Of a stretch of DNA of 28,501 nt, positions 14,034 through 21,968 are shown piece after piece. How positions within the stretch are numbered: the first letter of the stretch is position 1; the number at the start of each line of letters is the position of its first letter. A program made the translations under genes and the position numbers. Location: positions 1 through 28,501 of the IMG/VR virus record IMGVR_UViG_3300032331_003503. One strand, given 5' to 3'. The notes under the pieces are model-generated. The model did not search any database, was not told the origin of the DNA, and saw only the letters and a program-made list of their open reading frames with translations. Source of the stretch: a virus.

Positions 14034-16606
14034 TTTTTCTTATTTTTTAGGTTTATTAAAACTTCTTTCATTTGTTGAGCCTCTTCAGGCATAGCAATTG
14101 AGTGAAGTCTTATTAATGTTTTTAGATTTTCTGATATATTATTTGCTTGTAATGATGCTGCTAATTGACTTACTCTAGGTACTCTATAAGCAGTTGTACT
14201 TGTAACTATAAAGTGTTTAGCGTCAGGTTGCATAGTAGCAAACCCAATTACTCGTCCACTAGGCATTCGCATTATGTAAAATCTACTTTGACCAGCAGCT
14301 ATCACACCTGTTACTCTACCAATAGCATCTAAAGAAGCATTTCTTCTAGTATATGGAACTACATTTCCTGCTGATATTCTTGTTCTTATACTAGTAGGTA
14401 AAGCATTAAATCCTTGTGTTAATCCAGCATTTTCAATAGCTGTTGCTACATTAGCATTTGCTTCTCCTGCGGCAGCTGGTGCTGCGGGTGCTGCTGCTCT
14501 TGCTCCGGCAGGTCTACCTCTTCTTCCTCCTCCTGCTGCAGGTGCCGCTGCAGGTTCCGCTACTGCTTGTCCACCTAAAGCTCTAGCGGCTATGTTAGGA
14601 GGAATACTCGCTCTAATTAAACGACCTCTTCTACCTAATGTTTGACTATCTCTTGGATCTTGAGTATTAATAAGAACATATTTTCCATCAATTACAGCAG
14701 GTCTAATTCTACTGTTATCTGCCATAGGTGGATTAGCATCTATGATATCTCTTTTTGACTGTTCTCTGTAGGTATTGTTATCTATTAAGTCTATTAATTG
14801 TTCACTAGTGTAAGATCTATTTTGACTTCTTAAATAATCAAAATATATTCTCCAATCAGTAGTACTTAAATTTCTACTATAACTATCAGTACGTTCTCTC
14901 CAATCATTAGTATCTGGTCCTCCATACATTAAACGTAAATCATTTTGTAAATTAGTAGTTGGATTTATAGATATAGTGAATATTTTATTTTCTTCTGGAT
15001 CAGTTAATATTACTTCTCCGTTTCTAGTTCTATTAGCAAATGGTGTATTGTTTAATATTCTATAAAAAGCATCTTTATCAATTTGTGAAGGAAGACTACT
15101 TTCGTCTGAAAATATTAAATTAACAGCACTTTCTTGAAAACCACTGTTTTCTTCTTCACCAGTTAAAGCATTTTGTACTTCTTCACTTTTAAAAGGAATA
15201 GGTGATATTTTATTGCCTTCTAATTTATATGAAGTAAATGAATTTGAATCTAATATTAATTTACCTGTGTCGGTATCCTTAACTATAATAGCTGAGTTAG
15301 GATCTTCTTGTGCTTTAGTTAATACTGTATTAATAAATTCTTTACTAACAACTTCATCAGATGCTAGTTTTAAGAGATTATTAAATGGTATTTTATCAAG
15401 ATCAGGATATTCAGTTAAATATTTAGATGTACGAGCGTTTAATTTAATATCTGGATAATCGTCTTCAGCGGTATATACACCTACTTTAATATCATCTCCA
15501 AATGTTAATTTAACTATAGTGTTACCATCTTTAGTAATATATAATCTTTCATTAGATTTTATATCCCATTTATTTAAAGCTACTAATAATTTTTTAACAG
15601 CAAATGGAAGATTTTCTCTAGATAATTCTTTTATTTCAACACTATCACGTAAATTAGCAGTAATAGATTTTCTATCTTGATTTGAGAATTTATCTAAATG
15701 TTTTAATAAAAGAGTTGTATTTAATACTTCTGGAGTAACAGCAATAAATGTAGCTAACTGAGGATATTGAGGTAAATATTGAGATACAAATTCATCATTA
15801 CTAATATCTGAAAATAAACTTTCTTTATTTTTTCTAGCTACTAAATATTGTTTTTTAGTTGGGAAAGGTAAATCCACCCATCTACGAATAGATAATTCGC
15901 CTCCTGATTTACCATATACTTGGGTAACTTTTTCAGATGATGATAAAGGAATATATTTAAGTACATTTTTAATATTAGGTACTTCTCTTAACCAAGGTAC
16001 TTCACTCATTAAAGAGCTAAAACTCATTGGTTTAGATTCATGAGGAATATTTCGTCTATTAGTATAGACATATTTTTTATCATCATTCGGAGTATCTCTA
16101 ACTTGAATAGCAACAAAACTTAATTTATCACTATCTGATAAAGCACCATTTTTAGCTAAATAGAAAGTAGGATATGATCTATCTTGACTATATCTATAAT
16201 TACTAAATGAACCTCTAGTTATACACCAACGTTCACCTCTACCATAATGTACACAATTATCTTCTTTACTACCATTCCATATAGTGATATTGTTATCATC
16301 ATATACTACATCTGGTGTTGTATCTTCTCTATCATCTGCGCTTGCTCCTTCAGAAGAAGTAACTAATTTAATAAGTTTAGATAATGAGTATTTACGTAAG
16401 TCTTTTTCTTGTATTTTAGGTGAATTCTTTAACTGATCAAAACGTTGGATGTATGATTCTAATTTAGCATCGTCTATGTCAATGTTTAAGTCATCCGCTT
16501 CTTCCTTAAATTTGTCCATTAATTTTTTTATTTCTCCAGACGAATATTCGTTAAGAGGAAATAAATTGTTCACAACATGGACTATAAATGAATGTATATT
16601 CTTCAC
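14030..16606 (-). CDS. Large virion-type protein with WCIT motif and AT-hook linker (858 aa)
   Basis: The start is GTG at 16604-16606, chosen because it follows the start box by 8 bases and gives a leader ending PLNE at residue 20. Residues about 95-180 contain NCVHYGRGERWCITRGS, then YPTFYLAKNG, then KLSFVAIQVRD. This Y-G-x-G-x-x-W-C-I pattern recurs in large phage structural or internal proteins and resembles PcfJ-type segments. A long middle region has no recognisable motif. Near residues 680-730 is an Ala/Pro/Gly linker with GGGRRGRPAGARAAA, which contains a true AT-hook core (RGRP). A C-terminal domain of about 120 residues follows (FYIMRMPSGRVIGFATMQ). This suggests a DNA-contacting protein packed in the head. 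It is the largest gene in the window. Confidence 0.8.
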   Translation of the reverse strand: MKNIHSFIVHVVNNLFPLNEYSSGEIKKLMDKFKEEADDLNIDIDDAKLESYIQRFDQLKNSPKIQEKDLRKYSLSKLIKLVTSSEGASADDREDTTPDVVYDDNNITIWNGSKEDNCVHYGRGERWCITRGSFSNYRYSQDRSYPTFYLAKNGALSDSDKLSFVAIQVRDTPNDDKKYVYTNRRNIPHESKPMSFSSLMSEVPWLREVPNIKNVLKYIPLSSSEKVTQVYGKSGGELSIRRWVDLPFPTKKQYLVARKNKESLFSDISNDEFVSQYLPQYPQLATFIAVTPEVLNTTLLLKHLDKFSNQDRKSITANLRDSVEIKELSRENLPFAVKKLLVALNKWDIKSNERLYITKDGNTIVKLTFGDDIKVGVYTAEDDYPDIKLNARTSKYLTEYPDLDKIPFNNLLKLASDEVVSKEFINTVLTKAQEDPNSAIIVKDTDTGKLILDSNSFTSYKLEGNKISPIPFKSEEVQNALTGEEENSGFQESAVNLIFSDESSLPSQIDKDAFYRILNNTPFANRTRNGEVILTDPEENKIFTISINPTTNLQNDLRLMYGGPDTNDWRERTDSYSRNLSTTDWRIYFDYLRSQNRSYTSEQLIDLIDNNTYREQSKRDIIDANPPMADNSRIRPAVIDGKYVLINTQDPRDSQTLGRRGRLIRASIPPNIAARALGGQAVAEPAAAPAAGGGRRGRPAGARAAAPAAPAAAGEANANVATAIENAGLTQGFNALPTSIRTRISAGNVVPYTRRNASLDAIGRVTGVIAAGQSRFYIMRMPSGRVIGFATMQPDAKHFIVTSTTAYRVPRVSQLAASLQANNISENLKTLIRLHSIAMPEEAQQMKEVLINLKNKKK
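14456..14575 (-). repeat. GC-rich Ala/Pro/Gly low-complexity linker with AT-hook
   Basis: This stretch of the 858-residue gene is far richer in G and C than its surroundings. It consists mostly of GCA/GCC/CCA/GGA-type codons for Ala, Pro and Gly, with an RRGRP core in the middle. It reads as an in-frame interdomain linker and shows no sign of a separate insertion. Confidence 0.75.
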
Positions 16607-16614
16607 AAGTTAGG

Positions 16615-16630
16615 TATTTGTTATAAATAT
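16615..16630 (-). promoter_or_regulatory. Recurring AT-rich start box (16606 gene)
   Basis: The gene strand reads ATATTTATAACAAATA, 8 bases before the GTG start, supporting that non-ATG start. Confidence 0.55.
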
Positions 16631-16632
16631 AG

Positions 16633-16893
16633 TTATTTTCTTTTATTAACCCACCAAATACAAACATATTCTACAGGTTCTGCGGGAATTTTTCCATCCC
16701 CATTCCATTTAATATAATACTGGCCTTCACATAGTTGTTTTTTCTTATCCCATTTAGCACAGTTAGCACACATAGCACCACCTTGAGGGACAGATTTAGC
16801 TGGTTTGAAGCCAGCTGGAAAATCAAGTTGAGGTGATTCCTCTTTATTTTTTTGTTCGAGTATCCACTCAGTTATATTAAATTCTTTTTTCAT
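16633..16893 (-). CDS. Small four-cysteine metal-binding-like phage protein
   Basis: The 86-residue product starts MKKEFNITEWILEQ, a possible short targeting helix, followed by a Pro/Lys linker. Cysteines lie at about 42, 45, 55 and 78 in MCANCAKWDKKKQLCEGQYY and VEYVCIWWVNKR. A CxxC pair plus two later Cys, with aromatic residues around them, is seen in small phage proteins that resemble high-potential iron-sulfur or zinc sites. The metal cannot be decided from sequence. The gene overlaps the upstream 16890-17285 gene by 4 bases and belongs to the operon that runs from 18.7 kb down to here. Confidence 0.75.
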   Translation of the reverse strand: MKKEFNITEWILEQKNKEESPQLDFPAGFKPAKSVPQGGAMCANCAKWDKKKQLCEGQYYIKWNGDGKIPAEPVEYVCIWWVNKRK

Positions 16894-17285
16894 TTTGTTT
16901 TACCCCATTTTTTACCTTTACCAGGTGATTTACATTGAGCAGGTGTAGGACGACATGATGGATATTTAGCGCGTTTTTCACCTTTTTTTCTACCACACGA
17001 TTTATATTTACCGTCTCGGCAGGTATTGCAATCTACCCATCCACCTTCTTTGCCTGGGGCGCCTTGACGTTTGAACCATTTACGAAGTGATTCATCTTCT
17101 TGAATGATTTCTTTGATGATTTCTTTTAATTCTTCCTCTTTTAATCCTTTCCAGATATTACCTTTACGACAACGTACAATAGCACCTGATTTGTAAGCAG
17201 ATGGCTTATCGTATTTGCGATCAGCAATACGTTTACAGCGATCCTCTTTTAGAAGTTGCTTTAATGTGTCGATTAATTTAATCAT
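16890..17285 (-). CDS. Basic Cys-rich phage protein with two leader-type helices
   Basis: The 131-residue product has the order: leader MIKLIDTLKQLLKEDR (L-K-E site), basic block RCKRIADRKYDKPSAYKSGA, a second leader-type helix ELKEIIKEIIQEDES (I-Q-E site), then a C-terminal domain WFKRQGAPGKEGGWVDCNTC with CGRKKGEKRAKYPSCRPTPA. The last part (G-W-V-D-C, then C-G-R-K, then Y-P-x-C-R-P-T-x-x-Q-C) is a conserved phage motif whose function is unknown to me. The two leaders suggest that a prohead protease could separate the two basic blocks. It overlaps both neighbours by 4 bases. A DNA-binding internal protein is plausible, given its charge. Confidence 0.78.
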   Translation of the reverse strand: MIKLIDTLKQLLKEDRCKRIADRKYDKPSAYKSGAIVRCRKGNIWKGLKEEELKEIIKEIIQEDESLRKWFKRQGAPGKEGGWVDCNTCRDGKYKSCGRKKGEKRAKYPSCRPTPAQCKSPGKGKKWGKTK

Positions 17286-17818
17286 TTAAGAGGATTAATT
17301 AAGATTAAATCTATATCAGGATATTTTTCTAGTCTTCTTTCTACTGCGTCTAAATTCTTTTGTGAATCATCTACAAATTTAATAGTTTTATATCCTTTTT
17401 GAACTTGATTCTCTATCCAATCTGCTTTTAATTCTGGATTTGATCCTGCTACTCCTACTACATAAACATTTACTCCATATTTGTCTCGTAAATGCTTCAT
17501 AACAGGAAAAGCTAATCTACGAGCAGTTAAAACGGTTGTTTTAATACTAGGATCATTTAAAGATTGAGAAATAGCTTTAATATTTTTTAGAATAGGTTGT
17601 GAACCTTTAATCATAGCATCAAACTCAGAAAAATCATATTTTTCTCCTGGTTTGAGTTTATATAATGCAAATTCATGACTTGAAAGAACTTGTTTATTTC
17701 CTTCAGCATCTATAATACCAACTGAGGTATTTGTTTTGACTAAGGTATCATCAAAGTCATATATATGAAGTATTTTTCTACCTTTAACTTCATTTAATAT
17801 GTCTATTAACTTAATCAT
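17282..17818 (-). CDS. HAD-superfamily phosphatase with targeting-type leader
   Basis: All four HAD motifs are visible in 178 residues: DFDDTLV at 21-27 (nucleophile Asp21, acid/base Asp23), Thr98 in VLTARR, Lys131 in ELKADW, and Asp150/Asp151 in KFVDDSQKN. The cap region is small, as in nucleotide or polynucleotide 3'-phosphatases and 5'-nucleotidases. The substrate is unknown. The N-terminus MIKLIDILNEVKG is the short leader type with an L-N-E site just before the first strand, so the enzyme could be loaded into the head and released by cleavage. It starts almost identically to the downstream gene (MIKLIDTL). Overlaps of 4 bases on each side place it in the lysis/cargo operon. Confidence 0.9.
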   Translation of the reverse strand: MIKLIDILNEVKGRKILHIYDFDDTLVKTNTSVGIIDAEGNKQVLSSHEFALYKLKPGEKYDFSEFDAMIKGSQPILKNIKAISQSLNDPSIKTTVLTARRLAFPVMKHLRDKYGVNVYVVGVAGSNPELKADWIENQVQKGYKTIKFVDDSQKNLDAVERRLEKYPDIDLILINPLK

Positions 17819-18285
17819 TTCCAGGGTGAATAAACTGGTTTACCGTTTACTCTTGTAGCTTTTAAAATTTGTTTTCTTTGTTTTCCAGTATGAGACCAAG
17901 AAACATGTACCCAATCTGGATTTTTGTCTGTACCAAATTCCCAAATTAATTGATCAAAATTTATATGATCTTTAATATAACTAAATACCATAACGTTAGT
18001 TACACCAGTTTGTTTATCGTCCTGATCAAGATCTAATGCTTCACCTGAACAATGTTGTGATGTGAGTGATGAACCAGGAACAGCAACATTTAATGCTTTT
18101 GAACGATAACCTGATGATAAAAATATTGGTTTACCAAAATGTTTACGAATTGGTTCAAAAACGTTTTCTGCTAATAATTTTAAATTAGCTAAATGTTCTG
18201 GAGTTGGATTGTTATCGATACCTAATCTTTTAGCGGTATCTGATTTTGTAACTTCTGAAAGGTCTAAATGTTCTGATAGTTGCAT
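17815..18285 (-). CDS. Peptidase M15-type endolysin
   Basis: The 156-residue product matches the M15 D-Ala-D-Ala carboxypeptidase-like family used by many phages as endolysin. The family's active-site order is intact: IFLSSGYRSKALN, then SLTSQHCSGEALDLD with zinc ligands His78 and Asp85, then DWVHVSW with His127. There is no signal peptide, so release would need a holin; the candidate lies 8 kb away at 9686-9874. The role would be cutting peptidoglycan stem peptides at lysis or during entry. Unlike its neighbours it has no leader helix at the N-terminus, which argues for a cytoplasmic lysis enzyme over head cargo. Confidence 0.92.
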   Translation of the reverse strand: MQLSEHLDLSEVTKSDTAKRLGIDNNPTPEHLANLKLLAENVFEPIRKHFGKPIFLSSGYRSKALNVAVPGSSLTSQHCSGEALDLDQDDKQTGVTNVMVFSYIKDHINFDQLIWEFGTDKNPDWVHVSWSHTGKQRKQILKATRVNGKPVYSPWK

Positions 18286-18665
18286 TATATACCTATATTT
18301 AATAGTTGAGGATTTTCTACCTTAAATTTAATTACACCTTTGATGCTGTTTATATTGTCTATAATGTTTTGCAAATTTTCAATAGTAAATGATTTACCAT
18401 TTTTAGTATAAGGATATGGATCTACTTTAATTATAGCTCTATCATACATGTATCCAGGTTTTGAAATATTAGGTATATATTCTTCAATATCGATTGTAGT
18501 AACACCAGGAACAGAACGAATATCTGATAGTATTTGGGTTTGAGTTTTTTTATTAGTATCAGTTACTAGTAAACCTTCAAGTTTATAAAGTTTAGAAGCA
18601 TAATCCTCACGTAATATATTACGTATTTCTTCTTTAATAAAATTTTTAAATGTTGATTTTAACAT
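18285..18665 (-). CDS. Leader helix plus ACT/ferredoxin-like domain protein
   Basis: The 126-residue product starts MLKSTFKNFIKEEIRNILRE, a leader helix with an L-R-E site at residue 20. The remainder reads like a compact beta-alpha-beta domain: LEGLLVTDTNKKTQTQILSD, then IRSVPGVTTIDIEEY, then DRAIIKVDPYPY. The T-x-x-x-x-x-x-x-I-L-x-D-I-R-x-x-x-G-V order resembles ACT or related ferredoxin-like folds found as small proteins in T4-like phages. No ligand or catalytic residue is evident. It overlaps the endolysin gene by one base. It is likely a small packaged or regulatory protein. Confidence 0.75.
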   Translation of the reverse strand: MLKSTFKNFIKEEIRNILREDYASKLYKLEGLLVTDTNKKTQTQILSDIRSVPGVTTIDIEEYIPNISKPGYMYDRAIIKVDPYPYTKNGKSFTIENLQNIIDNINSIKGVIKFKVENPQLLNIGI

Positions 18666-18677
18666 TTGATTAATTTT

Positions 18678-19562
18678 TTACCAGTAACCACTGAATGATG
18701 ATTTGAGTCCTAATAAGCTAGCATATCTAGGTAAACGACAGCTCCAGTATGAAGCTTTTGTTTTATCTGTTTTTTGAGCACATTTGTGACGAGCGGCAAA
18801 TGCTTTGCGTGCTTTAGGATTGTTTATTTTAGCAGACATTCCTGCCTGGCCGAATGATACTTTTTTAATGCCGCCCCCGGGCTTGCGAACATACACATAG
18901 AACTTTTTAGAGCCACCTCTATGGGGTTTGTTGAGTGGGGGTTGTTTTTTCTTTTTAGCTATTTTTTCATTTAAACCAAGCAAATGACCAAAGTGACCAT
19001 CCATTTCATATTTTTGTAATATGCCTGGAATTTCATTAAGATGTTTGTCCCAAAGTGCTTGTTCTAATTCAAAGTAAAAATCTGTGCCACCGTATTCTTT
19101 ATATGCTTGTCTTAACAATTCAGCATATGGTTGAGTTAAAACGCTAGTAGTGAATTCAACATCTTCTCTACTACCTAATTCAGAATCTTCTTCCATCATA
19201 GGTAAATCTAAAGGCACTTTTTTACCTTCATACATTCCATATTCACCTAAATTAGTTTCTGTTATGATTTCTTTATCTATTTCATTTAAATGAATAGCGT
19301 TGCGAGAATATAAGTAACGTGCTTCAGCCCATAAATCTAAAAACGCTTCAGAACCATAACGGAATGTGTTTTCTGTTAAGGGTAATTTATTATCAACATG
19401 ATATTTCATGTTTTCCGATAATGTAATTTTGACGTCTAAATTTTCATTAAGTACAGGTCCTTTATTACCTACATTTTCACATGAATGACATCCACAGTTA
19501 CATTTATCCTCTGATGGAGGTGTAGATAGTATTTCACGTATAAGTTGCTGGATTCTATTCAT
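18678..19562 (-). CDS. Phage protein with many prohead-protease-like sites and basic C-domain
   Basis: I choose the ATG at 19560-19562 (MNRIQQLIREIL). An upstream start at 19625 would overlap the previous gene by 50 bases and lacks the leader at its front. The 294-residue product has a Cys/His cluster (CNCGCHSC at about 21-28). It then has a series of (L/I)-x-E sites: LNE40, LSE50, LTE64, LNE94, ITE102, LNE177 and LNE199. A segment GEYGMYEGKKVPLDLPMMEE is conserved in phages. The last 80 residues form a basic domain: RGGSKKFYVYVRKPGGG, FGQAGMSAKINNPKARKAFA, then KASYWSCRLPRYASLLGL. That C-terminal domain is a familiar family in environmental phages, without known function. Confidence 0.82.
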   Translation of the reverse strand: MNRIQQLIREILSTPPSEDKCNCGCHSCENVGNKGPVLNENLDVKITLSENMKYHVDNKLPLTENTFRYGSEAFLDLWAEARYLYSRNAIHLNEIDKEIITETNLGEYGMYEGKKVPLDLPMMEEDSELGSREDVEFTTSVLTQPYAELLRQAYKEYGGTDFYFELEQALWDKHLNEIPGILQKYEMDGHFGHLLGLNEKIAKKKKQPPLNKPHRGGSKKFYVYVRKPGGGIKKVSFGQAGMSAKINNPKARKAFAARHKCAQKTDKTKASYWSCRLPRYASLLGLKSSFSGYW

Positions 19563-19575
19563 GATGATAAATACA

Positions 19576-20637
19576 TTATATTTTGGGAGAGGATACTCTT
19601 GCTTTTGGAACACTAAGTATTTCACTATCTTTTATTCCAAAATCATTTCTATTACTTCTGTATGTGGCGAAAAGTACAGGTTCATATTCTTCACTAGGAA
19701 TCTCACCATTTAACCACATTTTATTACCTGATAGATTATATGATTCATTTTCTAAGTTCTCGAATTTTAAATCACCTTGAATAACACAAGTAACATTATT
19801 TTCATTAAAATTAGTATTACCAAATTCTTTACCGTAAACTATTTTATTTTTTAAATTTTTATCAGTTATTTCTTTAAAAAAAGTTTGACCAGATTTAAAT
19901 TTATTATTTTCAATATTATCTTTAATATATTCAATAAAAGCTTTTACTTCTTCATATTCTTTATAAGCAGAAATTCCTCCCCATCTATAAAAATCTTTAG
20001 CTGAGTCGCCGTCTTTATGTGAGATATATATATTTGGTTCACCATCTATATAAAAATCTGCTTTAGGTTTACCAGATTGAGGCTGTTGGAATAAACCTTT
20101 ACAATCTTTTGATATATTTTTTCCTACTTGTATATTAATTATATCATCTTTTGGAAAATTTTCTATACCTTTATTTAATGCTTGTGTTTCTTTACTGACA
20201 AAGTCTTTACTCTGTCCTCCAAATTCTTCAGTTTTAATTAATTTACCTGAGGTTTCTTTAAATTCAGTACCGTTCTCATATTCTCCTTCAACATATATGG
20301 TGGATTTAGATAATGATATAATTTGGTTGTATATTTCATCTCTTTTCTCTTTGTCTTCAGAAGTATATATATTTGATCCTATCTTTATTTGATTTAGAAC
20401 CACATTTCCATCTATCGCTTCAAATGGTTTTTTATTATAGAATTTATCTAAAAAAGTTTCTAGATTTTCTCTTTTTTTTAATTCTGTAGCTTGTAACATT
20501 TTTACTTCGTTTAAATTTATTCCTATATTTTCTAATATATCAGCTAAAAGATTAATATCCTGCTCATTAGTTAAGTCAGGATATCCTTTTGGGAATTTAT
20601 ATGAATATTTTTTAAAAAATAAGTCTAATGAATCCAT
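19576..20637 (-). CDS. Phage protein with nuclease-like core
   Basis: The 353-residue product starts MDSLDLFFKKYSYKFPKGYP and has an early L-N-E site in NIGINLNEVKM. The most telling segment is KADFYIDGEPNIYISHKDGD followed by SAKDFYRWGGISAYKE near residue 200. An Asp, then 10-15 residues later a hydrophobic-Ser-His-Lys, followed by a F-x-R-W-G-G turn, resembles the D...(x)xK core of PD-(D/E)XK nucleases. The complete active site cannot be confirmed by eye. The family recurs in T4-like environmental phages. It ends 13 bases before the next gene and overlaps the upstream gene by one base. A DNA nuclease is a reasonable but unproven reading. Confidence 0.75.
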   Translation of the reverse strand: MDSLDLFFKKYSYKFPKGYPDLTNEQDINLLADILENIGINLNEVKMLQATELKKRENLETFLDKFYNKKPFEAIDGNVVLNQIKIGSNIYTSEDKEKRDEIYNQIISLSKSTIYVEGEYENGTEFKETSGKLIKTEEFGGQSKDFVSKETQALNKGIENFPKDDIINIQVGKNISKDCKGLFQQPQSGKPKADFYIDGEPNIYISHKDGDSAKDFYRWGGISAYKEYEEVKAFIEYIKDNIENNKFKSGQTFFKEITDKNLKNKIVYGKEFGNTNFNENNVTCVIQGDLKFENLENESYNLSGNKMWLNGEIPSEEYEPVLFATYRSNRNDFGIKDSEILSVPKARVSSPKI

Positions 20638-21149
20638 TATGTTGTTGGTGTTTCTTCTGCTGGAACTTCTTCAGCAGGTGCTTCAGGTGCTGTTTCAGGA
20701 GCAGGGGACTCAGGAGCTGAGGCTTCAGGCGCGGTTCCTTTTTCAGGTGTTGGTTTAGCACCATATGATAATACACGAGCAATTGCTTCAATACAATTTT
20801 GCTCTTCACTTAAATTTAATAAATAATATTTTTTACCTTCTACTTTAGCAATCCAAGATCTGTCAGTATATATAAGATAAAATGTTTGATCGTTTCCTAA
20901 TACAATTCGAAATGTAGTAGGACGTGGTGCTACCCACTCAATATCTTTTAAAAACAAATCATATTGATCTGTTAATAGTTTAATAATAGTTTCTTTAAGA
21001 GTAGGAAATTTAGCTAGTACTGGGAATCGTTCATTATCTAATGAGACAACAGAAGGACTATCTATATCAATTTCTGTTGATTTAGTAGTCTTTGAGTAAA
21101 CTTGTTTTACTAAAGCTTTAATTTTATCTTTAAATTCGTTTTTAGTCAT
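20637..21149 (-). CDS. Conserved phage protein with Pro/Ala/Glu-rich tail
   Basis: The 170-residue product starts MTKNEFKDKIKALVKQVYSK, an amphipathic helix but without a clear (L/I)-x-E site. The core is DQYDLFLKDIEWVAPRPTTF, then RIVLGNDQTFYLIYTDRSWI, then GKKYYLLNLSEEQNCIEAIA. I recognise it as a conserved small phage family of unknown role. The last 40 residues are a low-complexity tail of Pro, Ala and Glu (PETAPEAPAEEVPAEETPTT). That tail looks like an extended acidic linker. Overlaps with both neighbours (8 and 1 bases) put it in the run of genes from 21.97 kb downward. Confidence 0.78.
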   Translation of the reverse strand: MTKNEFKDKIKALVKQVYSKTTKSTEIDIDSPSVVSLDNERFPVLAKFPTLKETIIKLLTDQYDLFLKDIEWVAPRPTTFRIVLGNDQTFYLIYTDRSWIAKVEGKKYYLLNLSEEQNCIEAIARVLSYGAKPTPEKGTAPEASAPESPAPETAPEAPAEEVPAEETPTT

Positions 21150-21534
21150 TTGATATAGATACTATACTGTTATAATCACTCATAGTAAGAGTTTTACCTC
21201 CTTTAGATAACTCAATAATATTTTCTGCTACTTTATGTAGATCCATATCACTTTGAGCATCTTCTTTAGCGTACTCCATAATACGAATTAATAAAGGAAT
21301 ATCTAATGTAGTGGTATCGGTTGGATTATTAGGTCCCATTAAAGCCTTTCTAACCATTTCTCTAATTCGTTGTTTATTTTCTTTCATAGCTGCAGATTCG
21401 GCTCTTTTAAATGCGGCACCAGTCATCACTTTTTCAGCATCAGCACCATATTTTTTAACCCAAGAATTTTTATTTTTCTTATATTGGTCAAAAAATTGTT
21501 TTTGTAATGCTAGTATACGTGGTGTTGGTTTCAT
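21142..21534 (-). CDS. Conserved small phage protein with KKYGxDAxxVM motif
   Basis: The 130-residue product starts MKPTPRILALQKQFFDQYKK and contains WVKKYGADAEKVMTGAAFKR. That basic motif is common in environmental phages and is echoed in the 11323-12480 product (KSKMYATATKLATK). The C-terminal half reads LDIPLLIRIMEYAKEDAQSD, then DLHKVAENIIELSKGGKTLT, a helical domain also conserved in phages. No catalytic residues stand out. It overlaps the next gene by 8 bases and the previous gene by one. The function is unknown; a role in head content or capsid assembly fits the neighbourhood. Confidence 0.78.
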   Translation of the reverse strand: MKPTPRILALQKQFFDQYKKNKNSWVKKYGADAEKVMTGAAFKRAESAAMKENKQRIREMVRKALMGPNNPTDTTTLDIPLLIRIMEYAKEDAQSDMDLHKVAENIIELSKGGKTLTMSDYNSIVSISND

Positions 21535-21968
21535 TACTCAGCGGCGGTTTGTTGACCTACTACTTGTGTTCTAACTAACATGGTGATAGTATTACCAATT
21601 TGGTTTACTAATTTTTCATCACCTAATGCTTTGGCATTTGCTAATGCTTTACTTAAAGAATCCTGAATTGCTTTAACTTTAGGATCAATGTCAATTTCGT
21701 TAGATACTTCAGGAGCCATAGTATCGCTAGGCATTTCAGTGTCCATTGATGGTTCTACTGTATCAGCACCCATATCTAATTCTACTGAGTCGTCTTGTGG
21801 TGCTACGTCTTCAGGTTTATCTTTTTTCTTTTTCTTAGCTTCACCTAATGATGAATGTACTAATTCTTTAATTTTATCTTTAAGTGAATTTTCAGTAACT
21901 AACTTGTTATACTCGCTTTCGGTAATCAAACCTGCGAGTTTTTGCATATGTAAAAGTTGTTTGCTCAT
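21534..21968 (-). CDS. Internal/scaffold-type acidic protein with LHMQKLAG leader
   Basis: The 144-residue product starts MSKQLLHMQKLAGLITESEY, with an I-T-E site before Ser at residue 17, fitting the T4 prohead-protease rule. More sites follow: LVTE26 and LGE44-A. After a Lys-rich patch (AKKKKKDKPEDV) the middle is very acidic (VELDMGADTVEPSMDTEMPS). The C-terminus is helical (SKALANAKALGDEKLVNQIG). Acidic, helical and protease-sited proteins are typical of phage core or scaffold components, so this is a candidate for one. The same LHMQKLAG module occurs inside the 11323-12480 protein. It is first in its operon, with a near-perfect start box. Confidence 0.8.
   Translation of the reverse strand: MSKQLLHMQKLAGLITESEYNKLVTENSLKDKIKELVHSSLGEAKKKKKDKPEDVAPQDDSVELDMGADTVEPSMDTEMPSDTMAPEVSNEIDIDPKVKAIQDSLSKALANAKALGDEKLVNQIGNTITMLVRTQVVGQQTAAE

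Noticed and set aside
14456-14575. GC-rich island as a possible foreign insertion
   Set aside because: It stays in frame and is explained by Ala, Pro and Gly codons of a linker. There are no flanking repeats.
19563-19625. Longer start for the 18678 gene
   Set aside because: It would overlap the previous gene by 50 bases and put 21 unrelated residues ahead of the leader helix.
20612-20809. A 65-codon minus-strand frame within the Pro/Ala/Glu tail region
   Set aside because: It is a shifted reading of the repetitive tail of the 20637-21149 gene, with a low-complexity Leu/Lys/Gln/His product.
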